From: Oceanospirillaceae bacterium | GTDB taxonomy: Bacteria; Pseudomonadota; Gammaproteobacteria; Pseudomonadales; Litoribrevibacteraceae | Direction of reading: 5' to 3' | Assembly: GCA_015665455.1 (NCBI GenBank) | Contig: JADFAD010000006.1 | Coordinates: 682,001-746,000 of the forward strand | Length of the DNA stretch: 64,000 bases | Part shown: positions 1 through 9,026 of the stretch, piece by piece | How the letters are laid out: each line of letters starts with the position of its first letter | How positions within the stretch are numbered: position 1 is the stretch's first letter | Notes under the pieces: model-generated | Seen by the model: the letters and a program-made list of their open reading frames with translations, nothing else | What the model was told of the DNA's origin: nothing | Database searches by the model: none | Program-made: the position numbers and the translations under genes

Positions 1-215
1 ATGGTCAAGCCGACATCAAAGGCATTGAAGCCCGAGCCAATCAATTTCTCGACCAATCAGGACTCCAACCCGACTATTTCGAGATATGTAATGCAAAGAC
101 ACTGGAACCCGCATTACGATCAGACCAACAAATGGTTATTCTTGCGGCGGCCTACCTTGGAAAAGCCCGCTTAATTGATAACATGGTTGTTGACGGTCAC
201 AAAAACAACACTTAA
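1..215 (+). CDS. panC: Pantoate--beta-alanine ligase PanC, C-terminal fragment
   Basis: The window opens inside a reading frame (codons start at base 3) that runs about 70 codons to TAA at 213-215. The residues include QPDYFEICNAKTLEP and ILAAAYLGKARLIDN, which match the C-terminal domain of pantothenate synthetase. This enzyme joins pantoate and beta-alanine using ATP in the cytoplasm. The ATP-binding N-terminal part lies outside the window. The next gene, panD, makes beta-alanine, so the neighbourhood is pantothenate synthesis, in the known panC-panD order. No clear terminator follows, and the 133-nt spacer to panD holds no other gene I can support. Confidence 0.9.
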   Translation, partial: GQADIKGIEARANQFLDQSGLQPDYFEICNAKTLEPALRSDQQMVILAAAYLGKARLIDNMVVDGHKNNT

Positions 216-348
216 TCGGCTTTGGCGGCTTAAGTTAAAAATCCGCCATGCCTAAAGATTGATCACCCGAACACTTTCGGGCATACTGCGTCGCTCGTTG
301 CGCGGGGCGCAGAACACTTAAAGAATATACTGTAGAGGGGATTTATCC

Positions 349-729
349 ATGCAATCCATCATGTTAAAGGCTAAGCTTCACCAAGCCCGAGTAACCCACG
401 CAGTATTGGAGTATGAAGGTTCCTGTGCAATTGATAGCAAATTGCTTGATATGACAGGCCTCAAAGAATACGAGCAAATCCAGATTTATAACCTGGATAA
501 TGGTGAACGTTTCACTACGTACATCATCCGTGGGGAAGAAAATTCAGGTATTATCTCTATGAACGGCGCTGCTGCCCATAAAGCATCACCCGGAGATCGA
601 GTGATCATTTGCGCTTACGGTAATTACACTGAAGCAGAAATGATTAACCATAAGCCTTCCATGGTTTACCTTAAAGAAGGTAATGAAGTGAGCCACACGG
701 CAAATGCTATTCCGGTTCAAGTTGCCTAA
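349..729 (+). CDS. panD: Aspartate 1-decarboxylase proenzyme PanD
   Basis: This 126-residue protein makes beta-alanine from L-aspartate for pantothenate and coenzyme A synthesis. It is a self-processing pyruvoyl enzyme: the conserved EGSCAID segment places the cleavage site at Gly24-Ser25, so Ser25 becomes the pyruvoyl group. Lys9, Arg54, Thr57 and Tyr58 stand where the family has its active-site residues. The length equals that of the E. coli enzyme. The start ATG has a purine-rich GAGGGG stretch about 10 nt upstream. It follows panC on the same strand and is closed by a strong terminator. Assignment is secure. Confidence 0.97.
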   Translation: MQSIMLKAKLHQARVTHAVLEYEGSCAIDSKLLDMTGLKEYEQIQIYNLDNGERFTTYIIRGEENSGIISMNGAAAHKASPGDRVIICAYGNYTEAEMINHKPSMVYLKEGNEVSHTANAIPVQVA

Positions 730-750
730 TTGGCATCAAACCAAATAGCG

Positions 751-778
751 AAGGCCTCAATATGAGGCCTTTTTTTTT
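751..778 (+). terminator. Rho-independent terminator after panD
   Basis: AAGGCCTCA at 751-759 pairs perfectly with TGAGGCCTT at 763-771 around a 3-nt loop and runs into eight T residues. It lies 22 nt after the panD stop and separates panCD from pgi. Confidence 0.9.
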
Positions 779-838
779 AGTAAATAAAACGATTAAATAC
801 TACTTTCGACATTAACGACTTCGTCAAGGATATATGTC

Positions 839-2509
839 ATGTCAGAACTCCCTTACTCATCCAAATACCCAAATACCCTGCCTATTTGGCAAAAGCTTCA
901 AGAGCATCAAACCAAATTAAGCAAGATGCACCTTAGAGACGAGTTCAATAGAGATTCTGATAGAGCTGAGCGTTTCTTCCTGCAAAGCGAGCATATATAC
1001 CTAGATTATTCGAAAAACCTGATAACAGACGAGACACTTAAGCTGCTCGAAGAGCTTACTCAAGATGCAGGGCTTCCTGATGCAATAAAAGCCATGTTCT
1101 CAGGGGAAAAAATAAATAATACGGAAGAGCGTCCCGCACTGCATGTCGCCTTGCGTAACCAAGCAGGTACTCCGTTCAATGTGGACGGCAAGGACGTTAT
1201 GCCTGAGGTCAAAGCAGCACTCAACCAAATGGAACGTTTTGTTTGGTCCATACACAGTGCACAGTCACGAGGCTATACCAACAAACGATTCACAGACATC
1301 GTTCAATTAGGTATAGGCGGCTCATATTTAGGGCCAAAAGTGGTTTCCGCCGCGCTTAAGCCATATTGGAAATCAGGTCTTAATCTACATTACGTTGCAA
1401 ATATTGACGGCACACACATCACGGAAGAGTTGAAGCATCTCTCACCTGAAACCACTCTGTTTATCATTGCATCCAAGTCGTTCGGTACCCAAGAAACCAT
1501 TATGAATGCGAAATCAGCCAAAGACTGGTTTTTAAAGAATGGCGGGAACCAAGAGGAAATCCATAAACATTTTGTGGCAATCTCTTCCAACGAAAAGAAA
1601 GCCATCGACTTCGGCATCGCGAAAGAGAATATTTTCCCGATGTGGGATTGGGTGGGTGGACGTTATTCACTGTGGTCGACGATCGGCCTCCCTATTGCCC
1701 TGACGGTCGGTATCGAAAACTTCAAAGCCTTACTTTCTGGCGCTCACGAAATGGACGAACATTTCCGTACCGCTCCGTTCTCTCAAAACATTCCAGTCAT
1801 TTTAGCGATGCTGGGCGTGTGGTATAGCAACTTCTTTAAAGCCGATTCTCACGCTATCCTTCCGTACGACCATTACCTAAGAGCCCTACCTGCCCATATT
1901 CAACAGTTGGACATGGAGAGCAATGGTAAATCAGTAACCCACTCTGGTGAGCCAGTGGACTGGTCTACAGGACCTATCATCTGGGGGGGTGCCGGAGCGA
2001 ATGGGCAACATGCATATCACCAACTGCTGCATCAAGGAACCCATTTCCTTCCTGCAGACTTTATCATGCCGCTTAGAACTCACAACCACATCGGCGATCA
2101 CCACGCATTACTACTATCAAACTGCTTAAGTCAGAGCCAAGCCCTCATGCAAGGCAAAACACTTGATGAAGCAAAAGCGGAGCTTAAAGCCCAAGGCAAA
2201 ACCCAAGAACAAATTGATGAACTTGCTCCACATAAAGTCATCCCCGGAAATCGACCAAGCAACACCATTCTTTTTGAGAAATCCACACCCCGTACCATCG
2301 GTGCTCTCGTCGCGATGTATGAGCATAAAGTCTTCACACAGGGCGTCATTTGGAACGTCAACTCGTTTGACCAGTGGGGAGTAGAACTTGGTAAAGAGCT
2401 GGGCCAGAATATTTACGATATTATTACGGGTGATAAAACACCGAATGACCAAGACAGCTCAACCAAAGGCCTGATTGAACTGTTCAAAAAGATAAACAAC
2501 CGCCTATAA
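839..2509 (+). CDS. pgi: Glucose-6-phosphate isomerase
   Basis: This 556-residue cytoplasmic enzyme interconverts glucose-6-phosphate and fructose-6-phosphate. The first family signature appears as WDWVGGRYSLWSTIGLP and the second, near the C-terminus, as FDQWGVELGKELGQ. The likely catalytic residues are Glu360 (in MESNGKS), His391 (in GQHAYHQLLHQGT) and Lys519. Length agrees with the long bacterial PGI form of about 550 residues. An AAGGA ribosome-binding site sits about 8 nt before the ATG. In Pseudomonas pgi also follows panC-panD. The terminator upstream means pgi is probably transcribed from its own promoter, which I could not place confidently. Confidence 0.97.
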   Translation: MSELPYSSKYPNTLPIWQKLQEHQTKLSKMHLRDEFNRDSDRAERFFLQSEHIYLDYSKNLITDETLKLLEELTQDAGLPDAIKAMFSGEKINNTEERPALHVALRNQAGTPFNVDGKDVMPEVKAALNQMERFVWSIHSAQSRGYTNKRFTDIVQLGIGGSYLGPKVVSAALKPYWKSGLNLHYVANIDGTHITEELKHLSPETTLFIIASKSFGTQETIMNAKSAKDWFLKNGGNQEEIHKHFVAISSNEKKAIDFGIAKENIFPMWDWVGGRYSLWSTIGLPIALTVGIENFKALLSGAHEMDEHFRTAPFSQNIPVILAMLGVWYSNFFKADSHAILPYDHYLRALPAHIQQLDMESNGKSVTHSGEPVDWSTGPIIWGGAGANGQHAYHQLLHQGTHFLPADFIMPLRTHNHIGDHHALLLSNCLSQSQALMQGKTLDEAKAELKAQGKTQEQIDELAPHKVIPGNRPSNTILFEKSTPRTIGALVAMYEHKVFTQGVIWNVNSFDQWGVELGKELGQNIYDIITGDKTPNDQDSSTKGLIELFKKINNRL

Positions 2510-2520
2510 CCAAGCAGTGA

Positions 2521-2542
2521 GGCGCCTATACCCATAGGCGCC
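2521..2542 (+). terminator. Hairpin after pgi, possible terminator
   Basis: GGCGCCTAT at 2521-2529 and ATAGGCGCC at 2534-2542 form a perfect 9-bp stem with a 4-nt loop, 11 nt after the pgi stop. The following sequence is pyrimidine-rich rather than a pure T run, so termination may be weaker or rho-assisted. Confidence 0.55.
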
Positions 2543-2630
2543 ACCTCTTTATTCCTCCTTTACTTGCCCCCCTTCTTTGCTCTTGATAACCTGCGCCCTT
2601 TAAAGTCAGTCATTAATTAAAGAGGCAGTC

Positions 2631-3476
2631 ATGTCAAAGATTTGTGTTATCGGTGCAGGCACCATGGGCGCTGGCATTGCGCAATCATTTGCGAGCAATG
2701 GTTTTCAAGTAGTCCTACGAGACATCAAACAAGAGTTTGTGGATCGAGGGGTTACTTTCATCCAAAAAAACATCGACCGTCTAGTTTCCAAAGAAAAGCT
2801 CACCCCTGAGCAAGCCAGCAGCATCATGGCAAACATTGAAGGCACAACCGAACTATCAGCCGCTGCGGACTGCACCCTCATCGTTGAAGCCGCCGTTGAG
2901 AACATGGACATCAAGAAGAGCATCTTCGCTGAACTGGACAAGGTTTGCTCTAAGGACACAATCTTCGCTACAAACACCTCATCCCTGTCCATTACCGAGG
3001 TTGCTGCTGCAACGAATCGACCTGATCAAGTCATCGGTATGCACTTCTTTAATCCTGCTCCAGTCATGAAGCTTGTTGAGATTATTCGAGGCATTACCAC
3101 CTCAGATGCAACCTTCGAACAAGTAAAATCCATTACTGAGCAGCTTAAAAAGACCCCCGTAGAAGTTGCAGAAGCCCCTGGGTTTGTCGTCAACCGAATT
3201 CTGATTCCAATGGTCAATGAAGCGATTGGCATATTTGCTGAGGGCGTTGCGAGTGCAGAAGACATTGACTCTGCAATGAAGATGGGTGCTAATCACCCTA
3301 TGGGCCCATTAGCCCTTGCTGACTTAATTGGTCTTGATGTTTGCTTAGCGATTATGGAAGTCTTACAAGACGAGTTTGGCGACAGCAAATACCGTCCACA
3401 CCCTCTACTTAGAAAATACGTTAGAGGCGGCTGGTTAGGCCGTAAAAGCGGTAAAGGCTTTTACGACTACAGCTAG
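2631..3476 (+). CDS. 3-hydroxyacyl-CoA / 3-hydroxybutyryl-CoA dehydrogenase
   Basis: This 281-residue single-function enzyme should oxidise L-3-hydroxyacyl-CoA to 3-ketoacyl-CoA with NAD(P). The N-terminus carries the Rossmann motif [10 protein letters not shown] (residues 8-17). Ser117, His138, Glu150 and Asn188 are at the positions of the family's catalytic and substrate-binding residues, with the conserved block [16 protein letters not shown]. The C-terminal helical dimer domain ends in [12 protein letters not shown]. It is about the size of Clostridium Hbd and lacks the hydratase domain of FadB. An AGAGG ribosome-binding site precedes the ATG. Chain-length preference and cofactor cannot be decided here: butyrate/PHB metabolism and short-chain beta-oxidation are both possible. 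Confidence 0.9.
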   Translation: MSKICVIGAGTMGAGIAQSFASNGFQVVLRDIKQEFVDRGVTFIQKNIDRLVSKEKLTPEQASSIMANIEGTTELSAAADCTLIVEAAVENMDIKKSIFAELDKVCSKDTIFATNTSSLSITEVAAATNRPDQVIGMHFFNPAPVMKLVEIIRGITTSDATFEQVKSITEQLKKTPVEVAEAPGFVVNRILIPMVNEAIGIFAEGVASAEDIDSAMKMGANHPMGPLALADLIGLDVCLAIMEVLQDEFGDSKYRPHPLLRKYVRGGWLGRKSGKGFYDYS

Positions 3477-3489
3477 AAATCAAAGACAT

Positions 3490-3519
3490 AAAAAAGCCAG
3501 CTTAATCGCTGGCTTTTTT
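3490..3519. terminator. Bidirectional terminator between the dehydrogenase and mqo
   Basis: A-tract plus GCCAGC (3496-3501) pairs with GCTGGC (3508-3513) plus a T-tract (3514-3519). The symmetric A/T tails allow it to serve both the + strand dehydrogenase gene and the - strand mqo gene, which converge here. Confidence 0.85.
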
Positions 3520-3541
3520 ATTTACAAAACCCACTCAAGAA

Positions 3542-5023
3542 CTAACCTAAACCAAGAGTCTCAAGTGTTTGCTTCCGTACTGTTTTCAACAACTCAGCAT
3601 CGTCAATTAAAGACTTGCCATACGATGGAATCATCGCTTTCATCTTCGCTTGCCATTCAGGCTGATCCATCTTGTCCTTAAAGCAACGTTCAATCACATC
3701 AATCATTGCTTGAACGGCCGTAGACGCACCAGGAGAAGCCCCCAACAACGCAGCCAATGTACCATCTTCAGAAGCAACCATTTCCGTTCCGAACTCTAGC
3801 TTGCCCTTACCATTCTCATCTTTCTTAATGATCTGAACACGCTGGCCCGCTTTTGCTAATGACCAATCACTGTCTTTCGCTTCCGGATGGAAGTTACGCA
3901 ATGCCGCAACACGTTCTTTCTGAGACTGAAATACTTCGCCGATTAAATACTTGGTAAGGTCCATATTCTTAGCACCAACGGACATCATTGGCTTAAGGTT
4001 ATTCCCCTTTACTGAACCAAATAAGTCCAACTTAGAACCCTTCTTAAGGAACTTTGTTGTAAAGCCAGCAAAAGGACCAAACAACAAAGCTGGTTCGCCA
4101 TTGATAATTCGAGTATCCAAATGCGGGACAGACATAGGAGGCGCACCAATTGCAGCCTTACCATACACTTTAGAAGAGTGCTGTTTTACAATCTCAGGTT
4201 TCTTACATACTAACCACTGCCCACTTACAGGGAAGCCGCCATAACCCTTACGCTCAGGGATTCCAGATTTCTGGAGTAGCGGTAATGCACCACCGCCCGC
4301 ACCAAGAAATACAAAGCCAGCATCAATTGTCTTAACAATCTTAGTGTGCTTTTCTTGAATACGAACTTTCCAGCGTCCATTATCTTGCTGCTTGATCTTG
4401 GAAACCGAATTCCCCAAGAATAATTCAAAGTTTTCTGATGTTTTTAAATCTTCAACCATATTACGAGTTAAAGAACCAAAATCCACATCCGATCCGTGCT
4501 TAACACGGGTTGCAGCAACAGGTTGATTTCCGTCGCGCTGAGCCATAACTAAAGGCATCCAATCAGCCAATACTTTTGGATCTTCGCTGTACTCCATCGC
4601 ATCAAATAAATGGTGAGCACTCAAATTCTTATGACGCTCTTTCAAAAACTTAACGTCATCCTCGCCCCATACAAAGCTCAAGTGAGGAACAGGGTTAATA
4701 AAATTAGTAGGTGTAGGTAGTGCTTTCTGACCAACCAAATACGACCAAAGCTGCAAGGAAGATTCAAAAGCAGCATTAATAGCCAGAGCACGATCAATTT
4801 CCACACTGCCATCATCGTTCTGAGGCGTGTAATTTAGTTCACAATATCCAGCATGGCCTGTGCCTGCATTATTCCAACCATCGGTGCTTTCATGTGCAAC
4901 ATGATCAAGACGCTCGACCATGATAATTTTCAAAGATGAATCCAATTGCTTGAGCATCATACCTAGCGTTGTGCTCATCACTCCGCCACCGACTAACAAT
5001 ACATCTGCAGTTTTTACAGCCAT
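3542..5023 (-). CDS. mqo: Malate:quinone oxidoreductase
   Basis: This 493-residue FAD enzyme oxidises malate to oxaloacetate and passes electrons to the quinone pool at the inner face of the cytoplasmic membrane. It is the membrane-linked alternative to NAD-dependent malate dehydrogenase. The N-terminus has the dinucleotide motif LLVGGGVMSTTLG and the family block GWNNAGTGHAGYCELNYTP. Length matches bacterial Mqo of about 490-500 residues. No membrane segment is visible, as expected for a peripheral protein. It is read away from dnaB, with a candidate promoter around 5205-5210. Confidence 0.95.
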   Translation of the reverse strand: MAVKTADVLLVGGGVMSTTLGMMLKQLDSSLKIIMVERLDHVAHESTDGWNNAGTGHAGYCELNYTPQNDDGSVEIDRALAINAAFESSLQLWSYLVGQKALPTPTNFINPVPHLSFVWGEDDVKFLKERHKNLSAHHLFDAMEYSEDPKVLADWMPLVMAQRDGNQPVAATRVKHGSDVDFGSLTRNMVEDLKTSENFELFLGNSVSKIKQQDNGRWKVRIQEKHTKIVKTIDAGFVFLGAGGGALPLLQKSGIPERKGYGGFPVSGQWLVCKKPEIVKQHSSKVYGKAAIGAPPMSVPHLDTRIINGEPALLFGPFAGFTTKFLKKGSKLDLFGSVKGNNLKPMMSVGAKNMDLTKYLIGEVFQSQKERVAALRNFHPEAKDSDWSLAKAGQRVQIIKKDENGKGKLEFGTEMVASEDGTLAALLGASPGASTAVQAMIDVIERCFKDKMDQPEWQAKMKAMIPSYGKSLIDDAELLKTVRKQTLETLGLG

Positions 5024-5204
5024 TACCTTCGCCCTACCAAAGAATAAAAACCCAACAAAATACGACTTAATTTATCGCATTTCGATCATACGCCTGCACT
5101 TCGAACCTGAAATCAACAATGCAAAATGCACTAATAAAAGCCACTCCGCACCACATTAGATCAGGCTACAGCCCAATACTGACGGGGCTTGTGCAGGCGG
5201 GCGC

Positions 5205-5233
5205 ATTATACACGAATAAATAATTTCTTGCTC
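5205..5233 (-). promoter_or_regulatory. Candidate promoter for mqo
   Basis: On the - strand a perfect TATAAT (5210 down to 5205) is followed by the GC-rich stretch GCGCCCGCC, the kind of discriminator seen at stringently controlled promoters. The -35 region at normal spacing (GAGCAA) is poor. The 5' leader to mqo would be about 175 nt and includes a short GCCCC/GGGC hairpin. The 287-nt spacer between dnaB and mqo holds no other feature I can support. Confidence 0.4.
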
Positions 5234-5310
5234 GATTTTAGCGAAAACAGTCGTACGCTTAAATCAAAACTCATAAAAAGGGAGTAGTTACCTTGACCAA
5301 TACTCAGCAA

Positions 5311-6702
5311 TTATTCTTCACTTGCCCATGCATCATATTCATCTGGCATCGCATCAACGAAACGAGAAAAGGCACCTTCAAATCGAATGGGCATCGAGCC
5401 AATCGGCCCATTACGCTGCTTGCCAATTATCACCTCAGCACGCTCAGGCGGAGACTCTTCGTTATAAACGGCATCACGGTATAAAAACATAATAACGTCC
5501 GCATCCTGCTCAATCGCACCCGACTCACGAAGATCAGAGTTAACAGGCCGTTTATTCGGTCGCTGCTCCAAACTACGGTTAAGCTGAGCAAGAGCCACAA
5601 CCGGACAGCCCAACTCTTTAGCCAAAGACTTCAAGGATCTTGAGATCTCAGAAATTTCTTGGGTTCGGTTATTTTCAAAGCCAGGCACTCGCATCAACTG
5701 AAGGTAATCAATCATGATCATACCTAAACCACCCTGATCCTGAACCTCACGGTGTATACGACGCGCTCTCGCCTTCATTTCATTCGGAGTAATACCAGCA
5801 GTATCATCAATAAATAACGGCTTATCATTAAGCATGGTCACTGCAGCACTTAACTTACTCCACCCCTCTTCATCTAACTTACCTGTTCGTACTTCGGTTT
5901 GATTAATCCCCCCAAGCGATGCAATCATTCTCATCACAATCTGCTCAGACGGCATTTCAAGACTGAACACCAAACAAGGGCAGGCATCTTTACTTTTCAA
6001 AAGCGCATTTTCGACCAAATTCATGGCAAAAGTCGTTTTACCCATCGAAGGCCTTGCTGCCACAATAAGTAAATCAGACGGTTGCATACCCGACGTCATT
6101 TTATCCAGCTCAGTAAACCCAGTGGTCACACCCGTAATATCTCCACCCTGCTTTACCAGAGCCTCTATATTGTCCAATGTTTTCTTCAGAACAGGTTTAA
6201 TATGCTGAGGACCGTCATCCTTTTTATTTCGTGATTCTGCAATTTGAAGAATTCTTCTTTCTGCATCATCCAAAATCTCGTCACTGTTCGCACCTTCAGG
6301 ATTATAAGCACGATCTGCAATATCCGAGACCTCTCCCAACAGCTGTCGAATAACAGAGCGCTCTCGAACAATGTCAGAGTACGCCAAGATATTAGAGGTC
6401 GTAGGCGTGTTATGAGCCAGTTCCGCTAAATACGCCTGACCACCAACAGCATCCAATTCACCCAAGCTCTCAAGCTCATTACTAAGCGTCAACCAATCAA
6501 TAGGTTTCTCTTGAACAACCAACTGCTGCATAACTTCAAAGATTTGACGATGAGCGCCTTGATAAAAGTCGCGCGCCATTAACTTCTCGGCTACGCCATC
6601 CCAAGCTTCATTATCCAGCATCAACCCGCCAAGAACAGATTGTTCTGCCTCAAGAGAAAATGGTGGCTTTCTTAGAAAATCTAATTCTTCAGTGTCAGAC
6701 AT
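5311..6702 (-). CDS. dnaB: Replicative DNA helicase DnaB
   Basis: This 463-residue hexameric 5'-3' helicase unwinds DNA at the replication fork. The N-terminal primase-interaction domain (about residues 10-115) starts at PPFSLEAEQSVLGGLM. The RecA-like C-terminal domain has Walker A in ARPSMGKTTFAMN (Lys222), Walker B in MIMIDYLQLM, and the arginine-finger region near KQRNGP. No intein is present. It lies downstream of rplI, the usual gammaproteobacterial position. A strong terminator ends only 27 nt before its ATG, so expression needs either read-through from rplI or a promoter overlapping the hairpin. The ribosome-binding site is weak. Confidence 0.97.
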   Translation of the reverse strand: MSDTEELDFLRKPPFSLEAEQSVLGGLMLDNEAWDGVAEKLMARDFYQGAHRQIFEVMQQLVVQEKPIDWLTLSNELESLGELDAVGGQAYLAELAHNTPTTSNILAYSDIVRERSVIRQLLGEVSDIADRAYNPEGANSDEILDDAERRILQIAESRNKKDDGPQHIKPVLKKTLDNIEALVKQGGDITGVTTGFTELDKMTSGMQPSDLLIVAARPSMGKTTFAMNLVENALLKSKDACPCLVFSLEMPSEQIVMRMIASLGGINQTEVRTGKLDEEGWSKLSAAVTMLNDKPLFIDDTAGITPNEMKARARRIHREVQDQGGLGMIMIDYLQLMRVPGFENNRTQEISEISRSLKSLAKELGCPVVALAQLNRSLEQRPNKRPVNSDLRESGAIEQDADVIMFLYRDAVYNEESPPERAEVIIGKQRNGPIGSMPIRFEGAFSRFVDAMPDEYDAWASEE

Positions 6703-6729
6703 AAAAACGTTTCAACAATTAAATAAACG

Positions 6730-6768
6730 AAAAAGGCACCGGAAGTATAAACCACCGGTGCCTTTTTT
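6730..6768 (-). terminator. Strong terminator between rplI and dnaB
   Basis: GGCACCGG (6735-6742) pairs with CCGGTGCC (6755-6762) and the A and T tails extend the stem. On the - strand the hairpin is followed by a T run ending at 6730. It would terminate the rpsF-rplI transcript just upstream of the dnaB ATG at 6702. Confidence 0.85.
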
Positions 6769-6814
6769 AGATAGTTCGAAAACCATCTTACATTTCATTC
6801 TTTATAAGAAAGAA

Positions 6815-7261
6815 TTACTCTGCAACAACTGTTACGTTCAACGTAGCAGTTACATCGCTATGCAGCTGAATCGCGATCTCAAATTCGCCAACATTGCGAA
6901 GAGGACCTTCAGGCATACGAACTTCGCTTTTAGCGACTTCGATACCAGCTTCAGTCAAAGCGTCAGAAATGTCGCGTAGACCGATAGAACCGAACAACTT
7001 ACCTTCATCACCTGATTTTGCTTCGATGTTTAGAGTAAAGTCATTGATCTTCTCAGCACGAGCTTCTGCTGTAGCTAGCTTCTCAGCTGCTGCTTTTTCT
7101 AGTTCTGCACGACGCGCATCGAAATCAGCGATGTTTGCCTTAGTTGCAGGTACTGCCTTACCGAAAGGGATAAGGAAGTTACGACCATATCCAGACTTAA
7201 CAGTAACCTGATCGCCCAAGTTACCTAATTTACCAATACGTTCGAGTAGAATAATTTCCAT
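6815..7261 (-). CDS. rplI: 50S ribosomal protein L9
   Basis: This 148-residue protein binds domain V of 23S rRNA and extends from the L1 stalk base. The N-terminal L9 signature runs through [21 protein letters not shown] long helix follows, rich in Ala, Lys and Glu, and the C-terminal domain starts near [20 protein letters not shown]. Length is typical. It has a GAGGA ribosome-binding site 6 nt before ATG. It is the fourth gene of the rpsF operon and is followed by a strong terminator. Confidence 0.97.
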   Translation of the reverse strand: MEIILLERIGKLGNLGDQVTVKSGYGRNFLIPFGKAVPATKANIADFDARRAELEKAAAEKLATAEARAEKINDFTLNIEAKSGDEGKLFGSIGLRDISDALTEAGIEVAKSEVRMPEGPLRNVGEFEIAIQLHSDVTATLNVTVVAE

Positions 7262-7284
7262 CTCGCTGTCCTCAAATTTAAGAA

Positions 7285-8151
7285 CTACTGACTGCTTTCA
7301 CTTCGTTGTATTAAACGCTTTCGTATGTCGATCACACTATCCAATGAAGCAATGAAAATCAGTAATAAAAGAGTTAGAGAGCCAACCAGTACTAAACTTA
7401 CATAAAAGAGTACTAACCAGTTCCCACCGAGTTTTTTAATTGCAATACTGCTATGAACAAGGGATACACCAGCAATTGCCAGAGGCAACACTAACATCGG
7501 TATCAATCCAGTCAAAAGCCCGTCGGAAAAACTGCATAGCAGCGCACCCAAAAGCAATAATGACATCATAGATGAAGGTAATCGGATTGAGTGAAACTCT
7601 TTCTGAAAACCACCAGGATTAAATATTGCCGCCTGCATGTTACGGGCAAACATCAAACTGACCAAGCTGCCAAACATGACTATAACTTGGATAGCTCCCG
7701 AATATAGAACTGGTTCAGGCACTTTAATCATTTCAGCTTCTGGGTTTTGCTTTGCAAGCTCAGCCATTAGCTTTCCAACATCAGCAACCAGAATATCCAG
7801 TTGCGCATCAGACAAAATAGGAAATAACATGTGCTGAATCGCACCTGCTACAACCAGAGTACCTAAAACCCAAGTCCAAGATCTTGACCACCAAAGCACC
7901 ACGGTTATTAACCAGGTGAGCGTCAGATAAATTAAGTCAACTCTTTGACCGCTTCCATCCATTGCAAAATAGAGGGAGGGAATCAACGCAGCAACAAAAC
8001 AAACGACACCATCTTTAGGGCCCTTGGCCAGCATAATCAACGCTGCTAAAGCAGCCGCCAGCCAAGTGAATAATGGCAGTATTGTAAAACCAACTGCCAA
8101 AGAGATTGCATGCAAAGGACTAGTCAGAGCTGTACGGGCCAGCCAAAGCAC
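7285..8151 (-). CDS. DUF2232 integral membrane protein in the ribosomal operon
   Basis: This 288-residue protein is almost entirely hydrophobic, with roughly seven or eight predicted membrane segments and no soluble domain. A DUF2232 (YybS-like) membrane protein is known to sit between rpsR and rplI in Pseudomonas and relatives, and both position and character fit. Its function is not established. The start is GTG at 8151, supported by an AGGAG ribosome-binding site 6 nt upstream. The gene is 13 nt after rpsR and 23 nt before rplI, so it is translated within the ribosomal protein operon. Confidence 0.8.
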   Translation of the reverse strand: MLWLARTALTSPLHAISLAVGFTILPLFTWLAAALAALIMLAKGPKDGVVCFVAALIPSLYFAMDGSGQRVDLIYLTLTWLITVVLWWSRSWTWVLGTLVVAGAIQHMLFPILSDAQLDILVADVGKLMAELAKQNPEAEMIKVPEPVLYSGAIQVIVMFGSLVSLMFARNMQAAIFNPGGFQKEFHSIRLPSSMMSLLLLGALLCSFSDGLLTGLIPMLVLPLAIAGVSLVHSSIAIKKLGGNWLVLFYVSLVLVGSLTLLLLIFIASLDSVIDIRKRLIQRSESSQ

Positions 8152-8164
8152 GGTTATCTCCTAA

Positions 8165-8392
8165 TTATTCGTGAGCGTCAGTGTATGGCAAAAGAGCCAC
8201 GTAACGTGCACGCTTAATAGCAGTTGCTAATTGACGCTGATACTTAGCTTTTGTACCCGTGATACGACTAGGTACAATCTTGCCAGTTTCAGTAACATAA
8301 CCTTTCAAAGTGTCTAGATCTTTATAATCGATCTCAGTAACACCTTCAGCAGTAAAACGACAGAATTTTCTACGACGGAAAAAACGAGCCAT
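8165..8392 (-). CDS. rpsR: 30S ribosomal protein S18
   Basis: This 75-residue basic protein carries the S18 signature block, including [17 protein letters not shown] and [20 protein letters not shown]. It pairs with S6 on the platform of the 30S subunit. The ATG has a TAGGAG ribosome-binding site. It lies 25 nt after rpsF, the partner gene, in the usual order. Confidence 0.97.
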   Translation of the reverse strand: MARFFRRRKFCRFTAEGVTEIDYKDLDTLKGYVTETGKIVPSRITGTKAKYQRQLATAIKRARYVALLPYTDAHE

Positions 8393-8417
8393 TGTAAATC
8401 TCCTAATAAATAATCAA

Positions 8418-8840
8418 TTACTCAGCAGAGTCTTCAGAAGCTTGAGTTTCTTCAGCAGCAGTTTCTACAGCTTCAGGCTTAGCTTCAGTTCTAGCTTCAT
8501 CACGTGGACGACGCTCTCTAGTGTCTGCTGTCTTGATTGGAGATACTTCAGTAATAGCTTCCTTACAACGGATAACCATATTACGAAGTACAGCATCGTT
8601 ATAACGGAAGTTGTTGTTTAGCTCTTCCAATGCTTCATCACCACACTCGATATTCATAAGAATATAGTGTGCTTTATGAATTTTATTGATTGGGTAAGCT
8701 AACTGACGACGACCCCAGTCTTCTAGACGATGGATAGCACCGCCAGTAGTTTCAATTGCTGAACGATAACGCTCAACCATTGCTGGAACTTGTTCGCTTT
8801 GGTCTGGGTGTACCAGGAAAACGACTTCATAATGACGCAT
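8418..8840 (-). CDS. rpsF: 30S ribosomal protein S6
   Basis: This 140-residue protein binds the 30S platform together with S18. I place the start at the ATG at 8840, giving [14 protein letters not shown], because family members begin there and AAGGAG lies just upstream. An in-frame extension to 8873 would add 11 residues without homology. The ferredoxin-like core spans about residues 1-95. The acidic C-terminal tail, rich in Glu and Ala, is the part that RimK modifies in E. coli. It is the first gene of the rpsF-rpsR-DUF2232-rplI operon, with a good promoter at 8962-8990. Confidence 0.95.
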   Translation of the reverse strand: MRHYEVVFLVHPDQSEQVPAMVERYRSAIETTGGAIHRLEDWGRRQLAYPINKIHKAHYILMNIECGDEALEELNNNFRYNDAVLRNMVIRCKEAITEVSPIKTADTRERRPRDEARTEAKPEAVETAAEETQASEDSAE

Positions 8841-8955
8841 ATAAATGCTCCTTATGGGTTCATAGCCTCCCACTAAAATAGGTGAGGCAAGGAGTTAAAA
8901 GTAGTCTTTGCGGGAAGGTAAATCTGAATACTCAGCCTACCATTCACACAAAGAG
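8841..8955 (-). promoter_or_regulatory. rpsF mRNA leader with hairpin
   Basis: About 115 nt separate the predicted transcription start from the rpsF ATG. On the - strand GCCTC and GAGGC (about 8866-8889 on the + strand) can pair, with CAC/GTG and TA/TA pairing inside, forming a stem just before the ribosome-binding site. rpsF leaders in many bacteria contain an S6:S18-binding autoregulatory RNA. I did not find its conserved CCG bulge convincingly, so autoregulation here is an inference from position and length. Confidence 0.3.
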
Positions 8956-8961
8956 GCAAGC

Positions 8962-8990
8962 ATTCTAAAGATTGAACAGAAAACAATCAA
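8962..8990 (-). promoter_or_regulatory. Sigma-70 promoter of the rpsF operon
   Basis: On the - strand TTGATT (8990-8985) and TAGAAT (8967-8962) are separated by exactly 17 nt. Start would be near 8955. This is the best promoter match upstream of the ribosomal operon. Confidence 0.6.
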
Positions 8991-9026
8991 GAAGTTTACG
9001 AAGGATCTTATTGAAAGGAAGAATAA

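Noticed and set aside
217-348. GGCGG/CCGCC and CTGCG/CGCAG pairings between panC and panD
   Set aside because: Stems are short, loops long and no T run follows; not enough to call a terminator or regulatory RNA.
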